Shown piece after piece: positions 31,522 through 40,962 of a stretch of 64,000 bases of DNA. The DNA comes from Leishmania mexicana MHOM/GT/2001/U1103 (Eukaryota; Euglenozoa; Kinetoplastea; Trypanosomatida; Trypanosomatidae). The translations under genes were made by a program, and so were the position numbers. The notes under the pieces were generated by a model that was not told the origin of the DNA, did no database searches, and worked only from the letters and a program-made list of their open reading frames with translations. Positions within the stretch are counted from its first letter, which is position 1; each line of letters opens with the position of its first letter. The stretch lies in contig NC_018311.1 of NCBI RefSeq assembly GCF_000234665.1, forward strand, positions 496,001-560,000, read 5' to 3'.

Positions 31522-33036
31522 AGTGTGGGGGACGCGTGAGCTGTGGCCTCAGTGGGATAGGGCACTGGGGGAAGGTGAGGGTGCAGAAGAGTTCCATATG
31601 TCCGCTTGACTGCTCACCTCAGTCGCTGCGGCCTCTCTCTGCCGACCAACGGAGCGCCTCTACACAGATGTGTGCTCAGTAGATTACATAGACTAGATGG
31701 CGAGAATACGTACACGTCTCTCTTCCTCCCCTCCTCTGTTGTCTTGGCCCCCCAACCCGGCCGCTATTCTCGGCGGCAGCGCGACTGTGCGCTGCGGCGT
31801 GGCGAGACACACGTGGATTGTGCTCCTGCTCGCGTGCCTGTTGCAGTTGTTGTCTCTGACGACAGAGGTTGGGGGGGGGAGGCGGACTGCTTTGAGGGCA
31901 AGTCGTCGAGGGTTCCTCTATCTTTCTCCGTGTGCTTGCTCGACGTGTTTGACTCTTCAGCCTTGTGTGCCGGCGCCGTGTCGGTGCCGTTGCGCGTCCA
32001 AAGACGGCGGCGAACTGAAAAATAGGAAAACACTGACTAAACCGCGAGCGCTTGACGTCGCTGCACTGCAGAAATCGCTTTCCAGCTGCACACAAGGTCC
32101 GTGCGCACATTCGCGCACTCTACGGCACTCGTTGCTCTGCACAGGGGCGCTCCCACACGCCGCCGTTTTCTCGTTTTCCGTGAAAGACATGTTTTCGTTG
32201 CCGCTTCGCTTGCAACGCGTGTGTGCCGAAGTCTCCTACACACACACATACACTTACACAGAGATGTACAGCTCCCCGTGCCCTCCACCACTACCGGCGG
32301 TCCTTTCCATATCCCACCGTTGCCTGTTACTCGACGGCCACGTGTCCACGAAACTCACCCGTGCATTTCTCCGCGTAATCTAGCGCTCTCTCTGTTCTTC
32401 GCAGCGCCCTCACCTGATGACGGAGGAACACCTCCGTGCGTGGTATCACAACGTTCAGTGCCCCCACCCTGTGTGAGGACGTCAGAGGGATGTACCGCTA
32501 CTTGGGGCCAGCGGCCAGACCCTGGATGGCGTGGCGTCGGGGAGACCTGCGACAGCGAAGACGCCCATGCCATCCATGCGATGGGGCGAGTGCCAGCGCG
32601 ACTGGGACGCATCTCGGCCTCGGCCCTCACACTGCCTACTGGTGCGGGGCGAGCCCGGGTGCCGCCTCGAGGGGGGAGGGGGGATGCACCAGGGGTGGCG
32701 GCCTGCGAGGCGGGGGTGGGTGGGTAGCGGGCTCGGATGGCGCGGTGGGGGGAGGAGCCTGTGACGGGCTCTTGTGGTGGAGCGGCGTTCAGCTCATGCT
32801 GTAGGGCAGCGCGTGGATGCGGTGAAGAAGAAACGGTGGCAGCTTCTTCATTGCCTCGCGCCGCGTGTGAGGTCGTTGGGCGACGGCGCGGTTTCTCCTG
32901 TGTATATCATTATCTCGCGCTTCTTGTCTCCTCTCCTTCACCCCCTGTTGCACTACTCCGCGCACTAGAGCGCGCCATCCCCCTTCCCGCATAACCCATC
33001 CGCATTCTATCGCTTCCCTTACGTCTGGCTTGTGTA
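31522..33036. other. Intergenic/UTR stretch containing SIDER copy 2
   Basis: Apart from the SIDER element there is no supported gene. The tract at about 32920-32955 followed by AG at 32967-32968 is the predicted trans-splice acceptor for the desaturase. Confidence 0.6.
32416..32833 (+). mobile_element. SIDER-like retroposon, copy 2
   Basis: It is nearly identical to copies 3, 4 and 5. It starts with GATGACGGAGG and the short inverted repeat GGAGG/CCTCC, continues with TGCGTGGTATCACAACG, contains a central CGAGGGGGGAGGGGGG purine block, and ends GTAGGGCAGC followed by GCGTGGATGCGGTGAAGAAG and an A-rich end. That extended 3' end is shared only with copy 3. It lies in sense orientation in the gap after the propeller protein. 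The element is non-coding: ORFs differ only by frame. SIDER2 is the likely family. Confidence 0.82.
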
Positions 33037-34290
33037 ATGACCCTTGACAGCGTCCTTCCGCACCAACCGAACGAGGTGCTCATTGATGGCGTCCTTTACG
33101 ATTGCACCGACTTCCGGCACCCGGGCGGCGGCATTCTGAGGTACTACCTCGGCAGCGGCGACGCCACCGAGACATACCGGCAGTTCCACCTGAAGCTGCC
33201 CAGGGCGGACAAGTACCTCAAGCGGCTGCCAAATCGCCCCGCGCCATCACAGCGCAGCTTCAACGCGGATGAGCACAGGCGATTGGCGAAGCTCTCGCGG
33301 GACTTCAAGGCGCTGCAGGATGCGTGCGTGGAGGAGGGCCTCTTTAACGCCAGCTGGCCGCACATCGTCTACCGGTTCTCTGAGCTGATCCTGATGCACG
33401 CCATCGGTCTCTACATGCTCTTCCGTCTTCCGATGCTGTGGCCCATCGCGCTGCTGATCCTTGGAGTGGCGGAGGGGCGGTGTGGCTGGTGGATGCACGA
33501 GGCCGGCCACTACAGCGTCACCGGCATTCCGTGGCTGGACATTAAAATACAGGAGGTGCTCTACGGACTCGGCGATGGAATGAGCGCGTCGTGGTGGCGG
33601 TCGCAGCATAACAAACACCACGCTACTCCGCAGAAGCACCGCCACGATGTGGACCTTGAGACACTGCCGCTCGTCGCCTTCAACAAGGTTATCGCACGCC
33701 GCGGCAAGAGGAACGCGAACATTCGTGGCTGGATCTCTCTGCAGATGTACCTCTTCGGCCCCGTCACCTGCTCCCTTGTCGCCCTCTACTGGCAGCTCTT
33801 CCTCCACGTCCGCCACGCCATGCGCACTCAGCGTTACACAGAGGGCGCTGCTATCCTGTGCCGCTGGATCGCGGTCGGCGTTATCTGTCACCAGCTGCAG
33901 GTTTCGTTCTGGCAAGGCCTCGGCGGCGTTCTCTTCTCCCAGGCCTTCAGCGCCGCCTACATCTTCATCAACTTCGCCCTCAACCACTCTCACCTGCCGA
34001 TGCTTCCGGAAGATGAACACGCGCACTTCGTCGAGTACGCGGCCATCTACACCATGAACGTGACACCGTCGTGGTTCGTGACGTGGTTCATGGGCTACCT
34101 GAACTTCCAGGTGGAGCACCACCTGTTCCCTACCATGCCACAGTTCCGCTTCCCCCAACTGGCGCCGCGAGTGCGGAAACTTTTCGAGGAGAACGGCCTC
34201 AAGTACGACTCGCGTCCGTACATGGAGTCGCTCCAGAAAACCTTCAAGAACCTCGGCGACGTGGCCGCGTTCATCGTTGCGGAGAACTGA
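33037..34290 (+). CDS. Cytochrome b5-fusion front-end fatty acid desaturase (probably Delta-5)
   Basis: The product has 417 residues. An N-terminal cytochrome b5 domain carries HPGG (His28) and a second haem histidine near His51. The desaturase domain has three histidine boxes: HEAGH at 154-158, QHNKHH at 190-195 and QVEHH at 358-362. The glutamine replacing the first histidine of the third box, together with the fused cytochrome b5, defines front-end desaturases, which insert double bonds between an existing one and the carboxyl end of polyunsaturated acids. Hydrophobic segments agree with an ER membrane enzyme. Leishmania has Delta-4, Delta-5 and Delta-6 members; I favour Delta-5 only from recalled map position next to MsrA. 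The start ATG follows the predicted splice acceptor by about 70 nt. Confidence 0.95.
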   Translation: MTLDSVLPHQPNEVLIDGVLYDCTDFRHPGGGILRYYLGSGDATETYRQFHLKLPRADKYLKRLPNRPAPSQRSFNADEHRRLAKLSRDFKALQDACVEEGLFNASWPHIVYRFSELILMHAIGLYMLFRLPMLWPIALLILGVAEGRCGWWMHEAGHYSVTGIPWLDIKIQEVLYGLGDGMSASWWRSQHNKHHATPQKHRHDVDLETLPLVAFNKVIARRGKRNANIRGWISLQMYLFGPVTCSLVALYWQLFLHVRHAMRTQRYTEGAAILCRWIAVGVICHQLQVSFWQGLGGVLFSQAFSAAYIFINFALNHSHLPMLPEDEHAHFVEYAAIYTMNVTPSWFVTWFMGYLNFQVEHHLFPTMPQFRFPQLAPRVRKLFEENGLKYDSRPYMESLQKTFKNLGDVAAFIVAEN

Positions 34291-35793
34291 CACGTCTCAT
34301 GGCGAATCAGTGGTGCCACGTGAAGGCGGGAGGAGGAGAGCGGGTATCGTGCGAGTGAGGAGAGATGCGCGTGGCGGATGTCTATTGCGGATGATGCCAC
34401 AGACGATTTGCCTCTTTTATTTCTTGTTCTGAGGGATGACCCACTGTGCTTGTGCGGGTCTGTGTTTCCTGCTACTCCTCGTTATCCGAGCTATTCTTTT
34501 ACTGGGTCTCACCCCCTCCCCTCCCTCCCCGGCGGTGACGCCGCCTCGTCATGGGGTCTCATCGCCCCCCCCCCCCAGTGCGTTTATTCTCTGATGCCAT
34601 GGTATTTGTGTAAGAGCTGCGTATTCACATATATATGTGGGCGGCTTTGCCGCACCCTTTTCAGGCGTGCCTCGCTCACGCACGCTGTTGTTGCGCGGCG
34701 TCTGCGCGTGCTGGTGGCTCCTCCCTCCCCCTCCAGTTTCAATCGTTTCTTTAGCGCCCTGTGAGGCTCCCCTCACGCCCCCCTCCCCTCCTAATCCCGC
34801 TGAGTCGCCGTCGTCCCATTCCTACCCGCCGTCTGTTTGCCCGTGTCTGGCTTAGTCACCGAGCTGCACTGTAAAGCCGGGCTTGGGCTCTGTAGATGCG
34901 CGCGTGTCTGTGTGCCCTCTTGTGTCTCTCTCTCACTCTGTTGCTCAGTCGTTTCGCACGGGTTTTGGTGGTGACTACGGGCAACCTCGTCGGTGCGTGA
35001 GCGTGGTACAGGCGGTAAGGCACGCACGTGAAGGAACACGCAATGAAGTGGGAGGGGAGCGGAAGAGGCTCATTGACTGACAAGCGGCGCTGTCGCACTA
35101 GCCGCTCCCTCTGCGTGAAGTCATCGACACAGGAGGAGGTGGGGGGCATGATGCGCAGAAGACAGAGACAAGTTTGTATTTTAGCCCGAACAGTGCAGCT
35201 CTAGCATAAAGAGCGATGAAGGCGGAAGAGGGCTCGATGGGAGAGAGAGGTTAAAGCGGCCGTGGGAGGTGGAGTAGCGCGTGACCTCTCCTCCTTGTGC
35301 CTGCACGTGTGATGGTGCGCACACATTGTAAGACACTCTAGCAGAGGCACATGCGCGCACCTGTGGCTGATATGCAGTGACACCTGGAAACGTGGTGGCT
35401 TGGGGGAGGGAGGGGTGTGTCTTTACCTCTTCCCAGCCTTTCGGGCCTCCTCGTCAGTAGCGGTTTGCCACGCCAGATTGACTCTTTACATTGCTCTTTC
35501 ACATGTCTGTGCAAAGACGGCGGGGGCGGCAAGAAAAGCCGACGGGCCCGCGAAGCGGGCCTCACTGACCACGTAAACCCAGAGGCCTCCATCAGCTCCT
35601 CGTTCTGGGGATCACTTCACTGTCTGCCACGAAGCACGCCCTCAGACCGGCGCATACACCTGCATGGGCGTCCCTGAAGACTCTTCGAGTAACGGCGAGC
35701 TCTTCCTTCCACCCTCCTCCTCGTCTCTCTACATCTCTTCGACTCTGCCGTTTCGTCCTCTCGCCAGCCTCGCATGTACGCGCAGATCTTTGC
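34291..35793. other. Intergenic/UTR stretch, 1.5 kb
   Basis: No supported gene. It holds a 12-C run at 34565-34576, TATATAT near 34628, and a perfect 7-bp GC hairpin at 35545-35561. The C/T-rich sequence 35700-35763 with AG at 35766-35767 (or the later AG at 35784-35785) is the predicted trans-splice acceptor of the next gene; the choice decides whether an upstream ATG at 35774 is in the mRNA. Confidence 0.6.
35545..35561. other. Perfect short GC hairpin
   Basis: GGCCCGC, three-base loop GAA, GCGGGCC, with a possible extra G-U pair at 35544/35562. It lies about 230 nt upstream of the BCNT-like start, before the predicted splice acceptor, so it would fall in intergenic or 3' UTR RNA. Function unknown. 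Confidence 0.75.
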
Positions 35794-36711
35794 ATGACAA
35801 TGGGTGCATCCGACGACGCGGCTTCGTCCTCAGAGACCTCCTTTCACAGCTCCTCGTCGGGCCCCAGCACCGTGCCTTTTTCCGACGATGACGACATGAA
35901 CGATGAGCTGGCGCGCAGCGCAGCCCTGAAAAGTCTCTCTGGCGGACACTCGGTCGACACGGTCGAGGTCACCAAACTGCGGTTGCAGCGGGAGCAGCGA
36001 CTGCGACGAGTACTGTCTCAGCGTCACCTTGGTCAGCCCGAACCCGTTCCGCAGAACGCCTTCTGTTGCACCCGCGCTGCGCTGTCCGAGGAGGACACGG
36101 CCTGGCTGTACACGCTGACCAACAGGGCGTGCTTTGAGCGACTGATGCATGGCGTGCACTCCACTGCCATGTCGGCGCTGGCTGGCCAGCTCGACACGGT
36201 TCTCTCGCACGCGAATCCACTCTTTTACTTTAGCTATCGAATGCCCGTGAAGGTCGTCGATAGCACCGGCGATGCGGTCGCCACCTCCCTGCGGGAGGCA
36301 CCGGCAATGCGGCGCTGGCTGGAGGACACACCACCGATTCTGCGCAAGCGACCTGCACCAGAGAAGGAAGATGCGGGGCAACCAGAGCGCGACGCCGATG
36401 GAAAGTCAGCCGCGGGTCCCTTGCAGAAGCATCTCAAGACGTCCGCCAGCAGCTTCTCCGCATCTTCAGGGCTCGTCGCCCAGTCGATGAAGACGTGGGA
36501 GGCCCATCTGGCAGCAACGCTCACCGCGGAGGGGGAGACGATTGACACCTTCCGGCACAGCCGCGCGAAGGCGAGCTACACGGACAAGAAGAGATTTCAA
36601 GAGAGGGCGGCGTGGCAGGAGTACGTGCGCGAGGTGCGCATCCAAGCCCAACAGCGAGACCGCGAGATCAGACGTGCGCTGCGCCGCGGCGAAATGGATG
36701 AGCCGCGATGA
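35794..36711 (+). CDS. BCNT/SWC5-like domain protein (tentative)
   Basis: The product has 305 residues. The N-terminus is acidic and Ser-rich (SDDDDMNDEL). A central part has LRLQREQRLRRVLSQRHLGQ and a folded-looking stretch around 90-170. The C-terminus (about 225-300) has LVAQSMKTWEAHLA, a 15-residue spacer, then RHSRAKASYTDKKRFQERAAW and a basic tail. That resembles the BCNT-C motif of CFDP1/SWC5, where a K-x-x-W segment precedes a Y(I/L)xRKxFLxR segment. SWC5 is part of the SWR1-type complex exchanging H2A.Z in chromatin. The similarity is weak and judged by eye. Two ATGs six bases apart (35794 and 35800) could serve as start. Confidence 0.82.
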   Translation: MTMGASDDAASSSETSFHSSSSGPSTVPFSDDDDMNDELARSAALKSLSGGHSVDTVEVTKLRLQREQRLRRVLSQRHLGQPEPVPQNAFCCTRAALSEEDTAWLYTLTNRACFERLMHGVHSTAMSALAGQLDTVLSHANPLFYFSYRMPVKVVDSTGDAVATSLREAPAMRRWLEDTPPILRKRPAPEKEDAGQPERDADGKSAAGPLQKHLKTSASSFSASSGLVAQSMKTWEAHLAATLTAEGETIDTFRHSRAKASYTDKKRFQERAAWQEYVREVRIQAQQRDREIRRALRRGEMDEPR

Positions 36712-37384
36712 GGATATGCGCAACTCTGACTCTGTCCCTCTGGATCTGCCCACACACGCACCAGCGCACGCGTGCACACCACTACCCTTCTCTCGTGTGT
36801 TGTCGCAGCAGTCAAGCAGAGGGCTGTCTCTGTCGTCTTGAGCTGTGTGGCTGTGAATGGTGGAGGCGGAGTTCATTGGTGTATTCGTATGCACGTGATG
36901 GTTGCCCTTCGTCCACCTCACGATCGACCTCCACACTCTCCGCAGGCTCCTCTCTCAAACATTTTGCCTCTCTTGTTGCATGAGCGGTTCCTCAAACTTG
37001 CGGAATGGACAAACGAAAAAGGCTGATTGGTGTGGTGCAGCGCGCCGTGCTGCTCCGCGTACGCACATGGCGGCGACTAACCGACCTTTTTTTCTTTTCT
37101 TTCTATGGCGTTGGTGTATGCGCAGCTCTGCTGCCACCAGCGGTGGCGACATTCACTCTCCCGTATCCTCTCTCCATCCTCGCTCAGACTCCTCTGACGA
37201 AGCGGATACTGCTCCCTCCCTCTCCGTGCTCCTCTGCTTCTTGATCTTTTCACCCAACGGTGCAGCATCTGCTGCTCATTTTGCTTCCGGCTCCGTCTGC
37301 ACCCTTCACCACTGTGGCAGCTGCAGACTCTACCCCACCCGGGCCTGCCTTTCGCTCTTCTCTCCCGTCAGCTTCGCAGCCATC
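36712..37384. other. Intergenic/UTR stretch
   Basis: No supported gene. The C/T-rich sequence at 37347-37369 with AG at 37370-37371 lies 14 nt before the next ATG and is a good trans-splice acceptor. Confidence 0.6.
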
Positions 37385-37696
37385 ATGGGTCACTCGGCGA
37401 AGATCACCCGAGGCGGTAACAAGAGGCGTGTCAATCAGGGCCGTCTCGAGGCGAAGCTCCGTGCGCAAGGCGCCAAGTCGCACACGACCGCTGTCAAGGA
37501 GGCTGTGGAGGCAAAGCACTTCCTCAAGCAGAGGGCGCAGGCCATCGCAGGTGAGCTGAAGGCAAAGGCCCAGACGAGCGGCAGCGCACCTGGCCAGCCG
37601 CAGCAGCTTCGCCCCACGAATTTGGGCACAGCAATTGTGCGCATGGCGCCGAAGCCCACCGCTAAACCGAAGCCGCCCACGCAGTCGGAGAAGTAG
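37385..37696 (+). CDS. Small basic conserved-type protein, unknown function
   Basis: The product has 103 residues and is strongly basic. It begins MGHSAKITRGGNKRRVNQGR, followed by an Ala/Lys-rich helical segment (about 20-65, with KLRAQGAKSHTTAVKEAVEAK and KQRAQAIAGELKAKAQ) and a Pro/Lys-rich tail. There is no signal peptide or membrane segment. The character is that of small nucleolar or ribosome-associated factors, but I recognise no family. The strong predicted splice acceptor directly before the ATG and the clean codon bias compared with the flanks support a real gene. The frame is open upstream, but that part is UTR-like. Confidence 0.8.
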   Translation: MGHSAKITRGGNKRRVNQGRLEAKLRAQGAKSHTTAVKEAVEAKHFLKQRAQAIAGELKAKAQTSGSAPGQPQQLRPTNLGTAIVRMAPKPTAKPKPPTQSEK

Positions 37697-38232
37697 TGGG
37701 TGGAACGACGTGTGCAGCTGCGTAGAAGAAGGCGGGCGGCGTGTTTCTGCATGAGATGGATAAATCGAGTAAAAAACCTCAGATGAAGAGGAGCCCGCGT
37801 GCGTTACCCTTTTGCTTGTCTGTCTGTGGACTCGTCAGAGCGCCTTCGGCTCACACTCGCACGGCACTGAAGAAGAGCGAACTCGAAGCGCAGCCATTTG
37901 CTTGCCCGAAAAAAAAAATGCCTCCCCCCTCCCCTTCAGCGAGTGTATCGTTTCCCTCGTGGACGACAGCATTACGGCGTAGCGTCGCTCTCTCTCTCTC
38001 TCTGCTCCTTGCGGTGAGCTGTTTGTCTCCTCCTATTCTCTTCTCTTCCACCTGTCCGTTCACCCCACTCCTATTCGACTTTGATCCCCTACATACACTC
38101 GAACCCGCGCCCACTCACTACTGAGTCCATCCGCGCGTGCACGCACATCTGTCGATATCGTTACGCACTTCTTCCCGAGATCAGCTTCTGTTTTCGCTTT
38201 CTCATCACTTTAAAATCTTTCCTTGAAGCAAG
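37697..38232. other. Intergenic/UTR stretch
   Basis: No supported gene. It contains a 10-A run near 37909-37918 and a TC repeat at 37989-38003. Pyrimidine-rich sequence at 38166-38210 precedes AG at 38227-38228, close to the next ATG. Confidence 0.55.
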
Positions 38233-38553
38233 ATGATGCGCCGTGCCATCGCTCAGCCCGTCGCCCGTCGCGCGGCGGCCGCCTCCAGCGCGCTCGTGGT
38301 TGCCCCTCGCCACGCCTCCACTGTCACCCTCTCCGTCCATGGCATGCACTACATCGGCACCGGTCTCGCCGCCATCGCCCTCGGTGGCGTCGGCTTGGGT
38401 ATCGGTACCATCTTTGGCTGCTTGCTGATGGGCTGCGCTCGCCAGCCCAACCTGACCAAGATGCTCTTCAACTACGCCATTCTCGGCTTCGCCCTGACGG
38501 AGGCCATTGGCCTGTTTGCGCTGATGCTGGCCTTCCTCATGCTCTTCTCGTAG
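38233..38553 (+). CDS. Mitochondrial ATP synthase subunit c (ATPase subunit 9)
   Basis: The product has 106 residues: an Arg/Ala-rich presequence of about 28 residues ([15 protein letters not shown]) and a mature proteolipid of about 76. The first helix has the [19 protein letters not shown] glycine motif, the loop is ARQPN (residues 69-73), and the second helix carries the proton-binding Glu90 in [10 protein letters not shown]. It forms the c-ring of the F1Fo ATP synthase in the inner mitochondrial membrane. Trypanosomatids have several subunit c genes that differ mainly in presequence; only one is seen here. Confidence 0.97.
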   Translation: MMRRAIAQPVARRAAAASSALVVAPRHASTVTLSVHGMHYIGTGLAAIALGGVGLGIGTIFGCLLMGCARQPNLTKMLFNYAILGFALTEAIGLFALMLAFLMLFS

Positions 38554-39873
38554 GGTGCTTGACGTCTGCGTGTTGATTCCGTAGCAGAAGCGAAGACGGG
38601 CAGAAAAGGACCTCCCCGGGAGCGGCCGTGGGGCAGAACACCGTCGGTGTAGGGCGAGGGACGAGTAACGCCGCACACGGTGGGCGACGAAGGTGTGAGA
38701 GGAGACAACGACTGCCAAGTGAATTGACCGTGTCGGCATCCTCTTCACGCTCGCTTCGCGTGCGCGCTTCCCGTGTGTCTGCCGCCGCTCATCCCTCTCC
38801 CTCAGCAGTGGTCTTGCGTGCCACATTGCACCCCGCCCCGCCTCCCCACCGACCTCCCTGTTTGTCCACAAGCTCCCTTTTACGCATACCCCCTCCCCGT
38901 CTCTCTGTCTGTCTAGGGTACCTTGTGTCGGAGGGGAGGCATGTCCGCGTGACGCTGTGCGCGTGCGTGTGTGCGTCTCCGTAGCGAGTGTGTGCGGGGT
39001 GGTTTGCCGTGGCGCTCCTCTTCGTGGTTTCTTTGTTTTGTTCCCTCGCGTTAGCCGTTTTCGTATTCCTTTCGTGTGCCTCTGTTTAACTTAGCGGATC
39101 TTCCCTCTCAGCGAAGTGGTGACGCGGAGGAAGGGGGGGGACAGAGACGGCTCGGCAGGGGGCCAGCTGGGAAGGATCCGGCATGCTGCCCTTGTGCGAC
39201 GCCCGCCGCGGCGGGCGTGGGCACTGCCCGTCTCCCTTTCCATCCATCCTCCTCCCTCGCAACTCTCTCCCTCTTGTTGTCTTGCCTTCTCTTTTGGTGC
39301 GTGTGTGGGGGTGCCTGTGGTGTCGCTCTCAGTGACACTACACAGCGCATCGTAAGCGGAGGGAAAAGTAAAGACAACCGTCAAGAACGATGGATAACAG
39401 TGGAGGCTTTGCCTAATAGCTGCCGCATCGAGGAAAGATTGCTGCAGTTCTCGTGTGGAGTGGGGGAGATGGTGCGTTGCCGTATTCGAATCCCTTTCTC
39501 ACCCTCTCGCCTCCCTTGCAGATTGCCCCAGAGTACCCAGCTCCCCGCGGCTGCGCGAACTGGAGTGCGTGAACGCACCAAGACGGAGGCCCACGTGCGC
39601 TTACCGTCGTTCCCATTTGTGCTCCGCATCTTAGGCGGCGAGTGTGCACTGCCTCCTGCCCTATAAAGTGATGATGACTGCGGCGGAAGGGGCGCTGTGG
39701 GCGACGGCTCTACCTCACCGTCACACCAATCATTCTACTCCACGTATGTGTGGCTCTCTTTGGGTCTCCGGTGATGATGCCGCCCCATTTCCTTCCGTTG
39801 TCTGCGTGCGCACTGCACCAACACCACCTCACATGCGTGCACGCCGCTACACCTACGAAGTCTCGTGTCGAGT
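38554..39873. other. Intergenic/UTR stretch, 1.3 kb
   Basis: No supported gene. It holds a perfect 16-bp palindrome GCCCGCCGCGGCGGGC at 39201-39216 and a G-run at 39133-39140. C/T-rich sequence is abundant between 38740 and 38920 and at 39225-39295. A candidate splice acceptor for the next gene is not obvious. Confidence 0.55.
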
Positions 39874-40962
39874 ATGCCACTCAAGCATGTAGCGTCGTTT
39901 GGCGCTGTTGGCGTCTTATCGGTGGCCGGCGTGCTTGGAGGAACGCGATGGCGCCGCGTCGAGCTGCGCCGCGCCGAGCTAAACGAGGAGTACACGAAAC
40001 TCATGACTGACATGCGTACCTTCAACGAGGAGCGTCTCACCCGCGATGGGCGCCTGGCAGCCAAGGAGGCGGAGGCGAAGGCGACGGCGGAGACGGTGGA
40101 TATATTGTGGGGCGATCGGCTGGCGCGTTATGCGCAGGTGAACAAGGACCTGCACGCCTACCTGGCTGCTTTGCCTGAGGCGATTGGCGCACTGAAGGGC
40201 CTTTCGAACCACTATCGCTACATGTCGGAGGAGATGCCAAAGTTTATGGGGTTTGACATCGCGTGCTCCAAGATGCACAACCTGGCACTGATGCTGGAGC
40301 ACGGAAAGGCGGTAGGCATTGAGCGCGTGGCAGCGACGGTGCAGGCGATGTTTGCCGCGGAGCCGCTTGTGCAGACGGTCTGCACGAGCATCTTGGCAGC
40401 CCCGGCTCCGCCGCATCCCAGCTCGATCGCTGCGGCCAGCGCCACCTTCACCTTCTGCATGGAAGAGCTCGACCGCGCCGTGGGGGCGGTTGCTATGCGG
40501 TATGCGGCAGCACTGGAGGAGCCCCAAAATACCACGCCTGGCATCTTATCAGATAGTGTCCGTAAGCTTATAGGCATGACGCGAGCAGACACACTTAGCA
40601 AAGGTCAGCGCCAGCTGGCGGAGCGCCGAAAGGACTTGGAACGGATGCTTCGCCGTGCCCAGCGCCAGCTGCACACGGAGGAGGACATCCGCGCAGCGCT
40701 GGATTACACGAGGGAGCTGGATCGGCATCTTACGGCTGCTGCACCGAGAAGAACCGACTTGTTGCTTTCATCGCCTTCCAGGAAGGATAACTTTCTCTCC
40801 GCCGTGCGGTTGGATAGTGAGGTGAAGAAGGCCATCCAGCAGATCGACCTGTGGCGTGACTCGGCAACCACTTTCCTGGTGTACCGCCAGGCCGAGGACG
40901 CGCTGCAGAGCTACTACTTCCTCCTCGCCGAGACGCTGACAACAGTGAATGAGTTGAAGTAG
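39874..40962 (+). CDS. Membrane-anchored coiled-coil protein, possibly mitochondrial (MICOS/mitofilin-like?)
   Basis: The product has 362 residues. After MPLKHVASF comes one hydrophobic segment (FGAVGVLSVAGVLGG, about 8-23) with Arg residues immediately after. Helical, charged segments with coiled-coil character follow at about 30-75 and 245-290. A middle part has MPKFMGFDIACSKMHNLALMLE, and the C-terminus (about 320-362) is helical, ending AEDALQSYYFLLAETLTTVNELK. One N-terminal membrane anchor, a coiled coil and a helical C-terminal module is the layout of mitofilin/Mic60-type proteins, and kinetoplastid MICOS has divergent subunits of this size. That is a guess from architecture; other mitochondrial inner-membrane proteins fit too. 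The frame is open a little upstream without an ATG. Confidence 0.82.
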   Translation: MPLKHVASFGAVGVLSVAGVLGGTRWRRVELRRAELNEEYTKLMTDMRTFNEERLTRDGRLAAKEAEAKATAETVDILWGDRLARYAQVNKDLHAYLAALPEAIGALKGLSNHYRYMSEEMPKFMGFDIACSKMHNLALMLEHGKAVGIERVAATVQAMFAAEPLVQTVCTSILAAPAPPHPSSIAAASATFTFCMEELDRAVGAVAMRYAAALEEPQNTTPGILSDSVRKLIGMTRADTLSKGQRQLAERRKDLERMLRRAQRQLHTEEDIRAALDYTRELDRHLTAAAPRRTDLLLSSPSRKDNFLSAVRLDSEVKKAIQQIDLWRDSATTFLVYRQAEDALQSYYFLLAETLTTVNELK

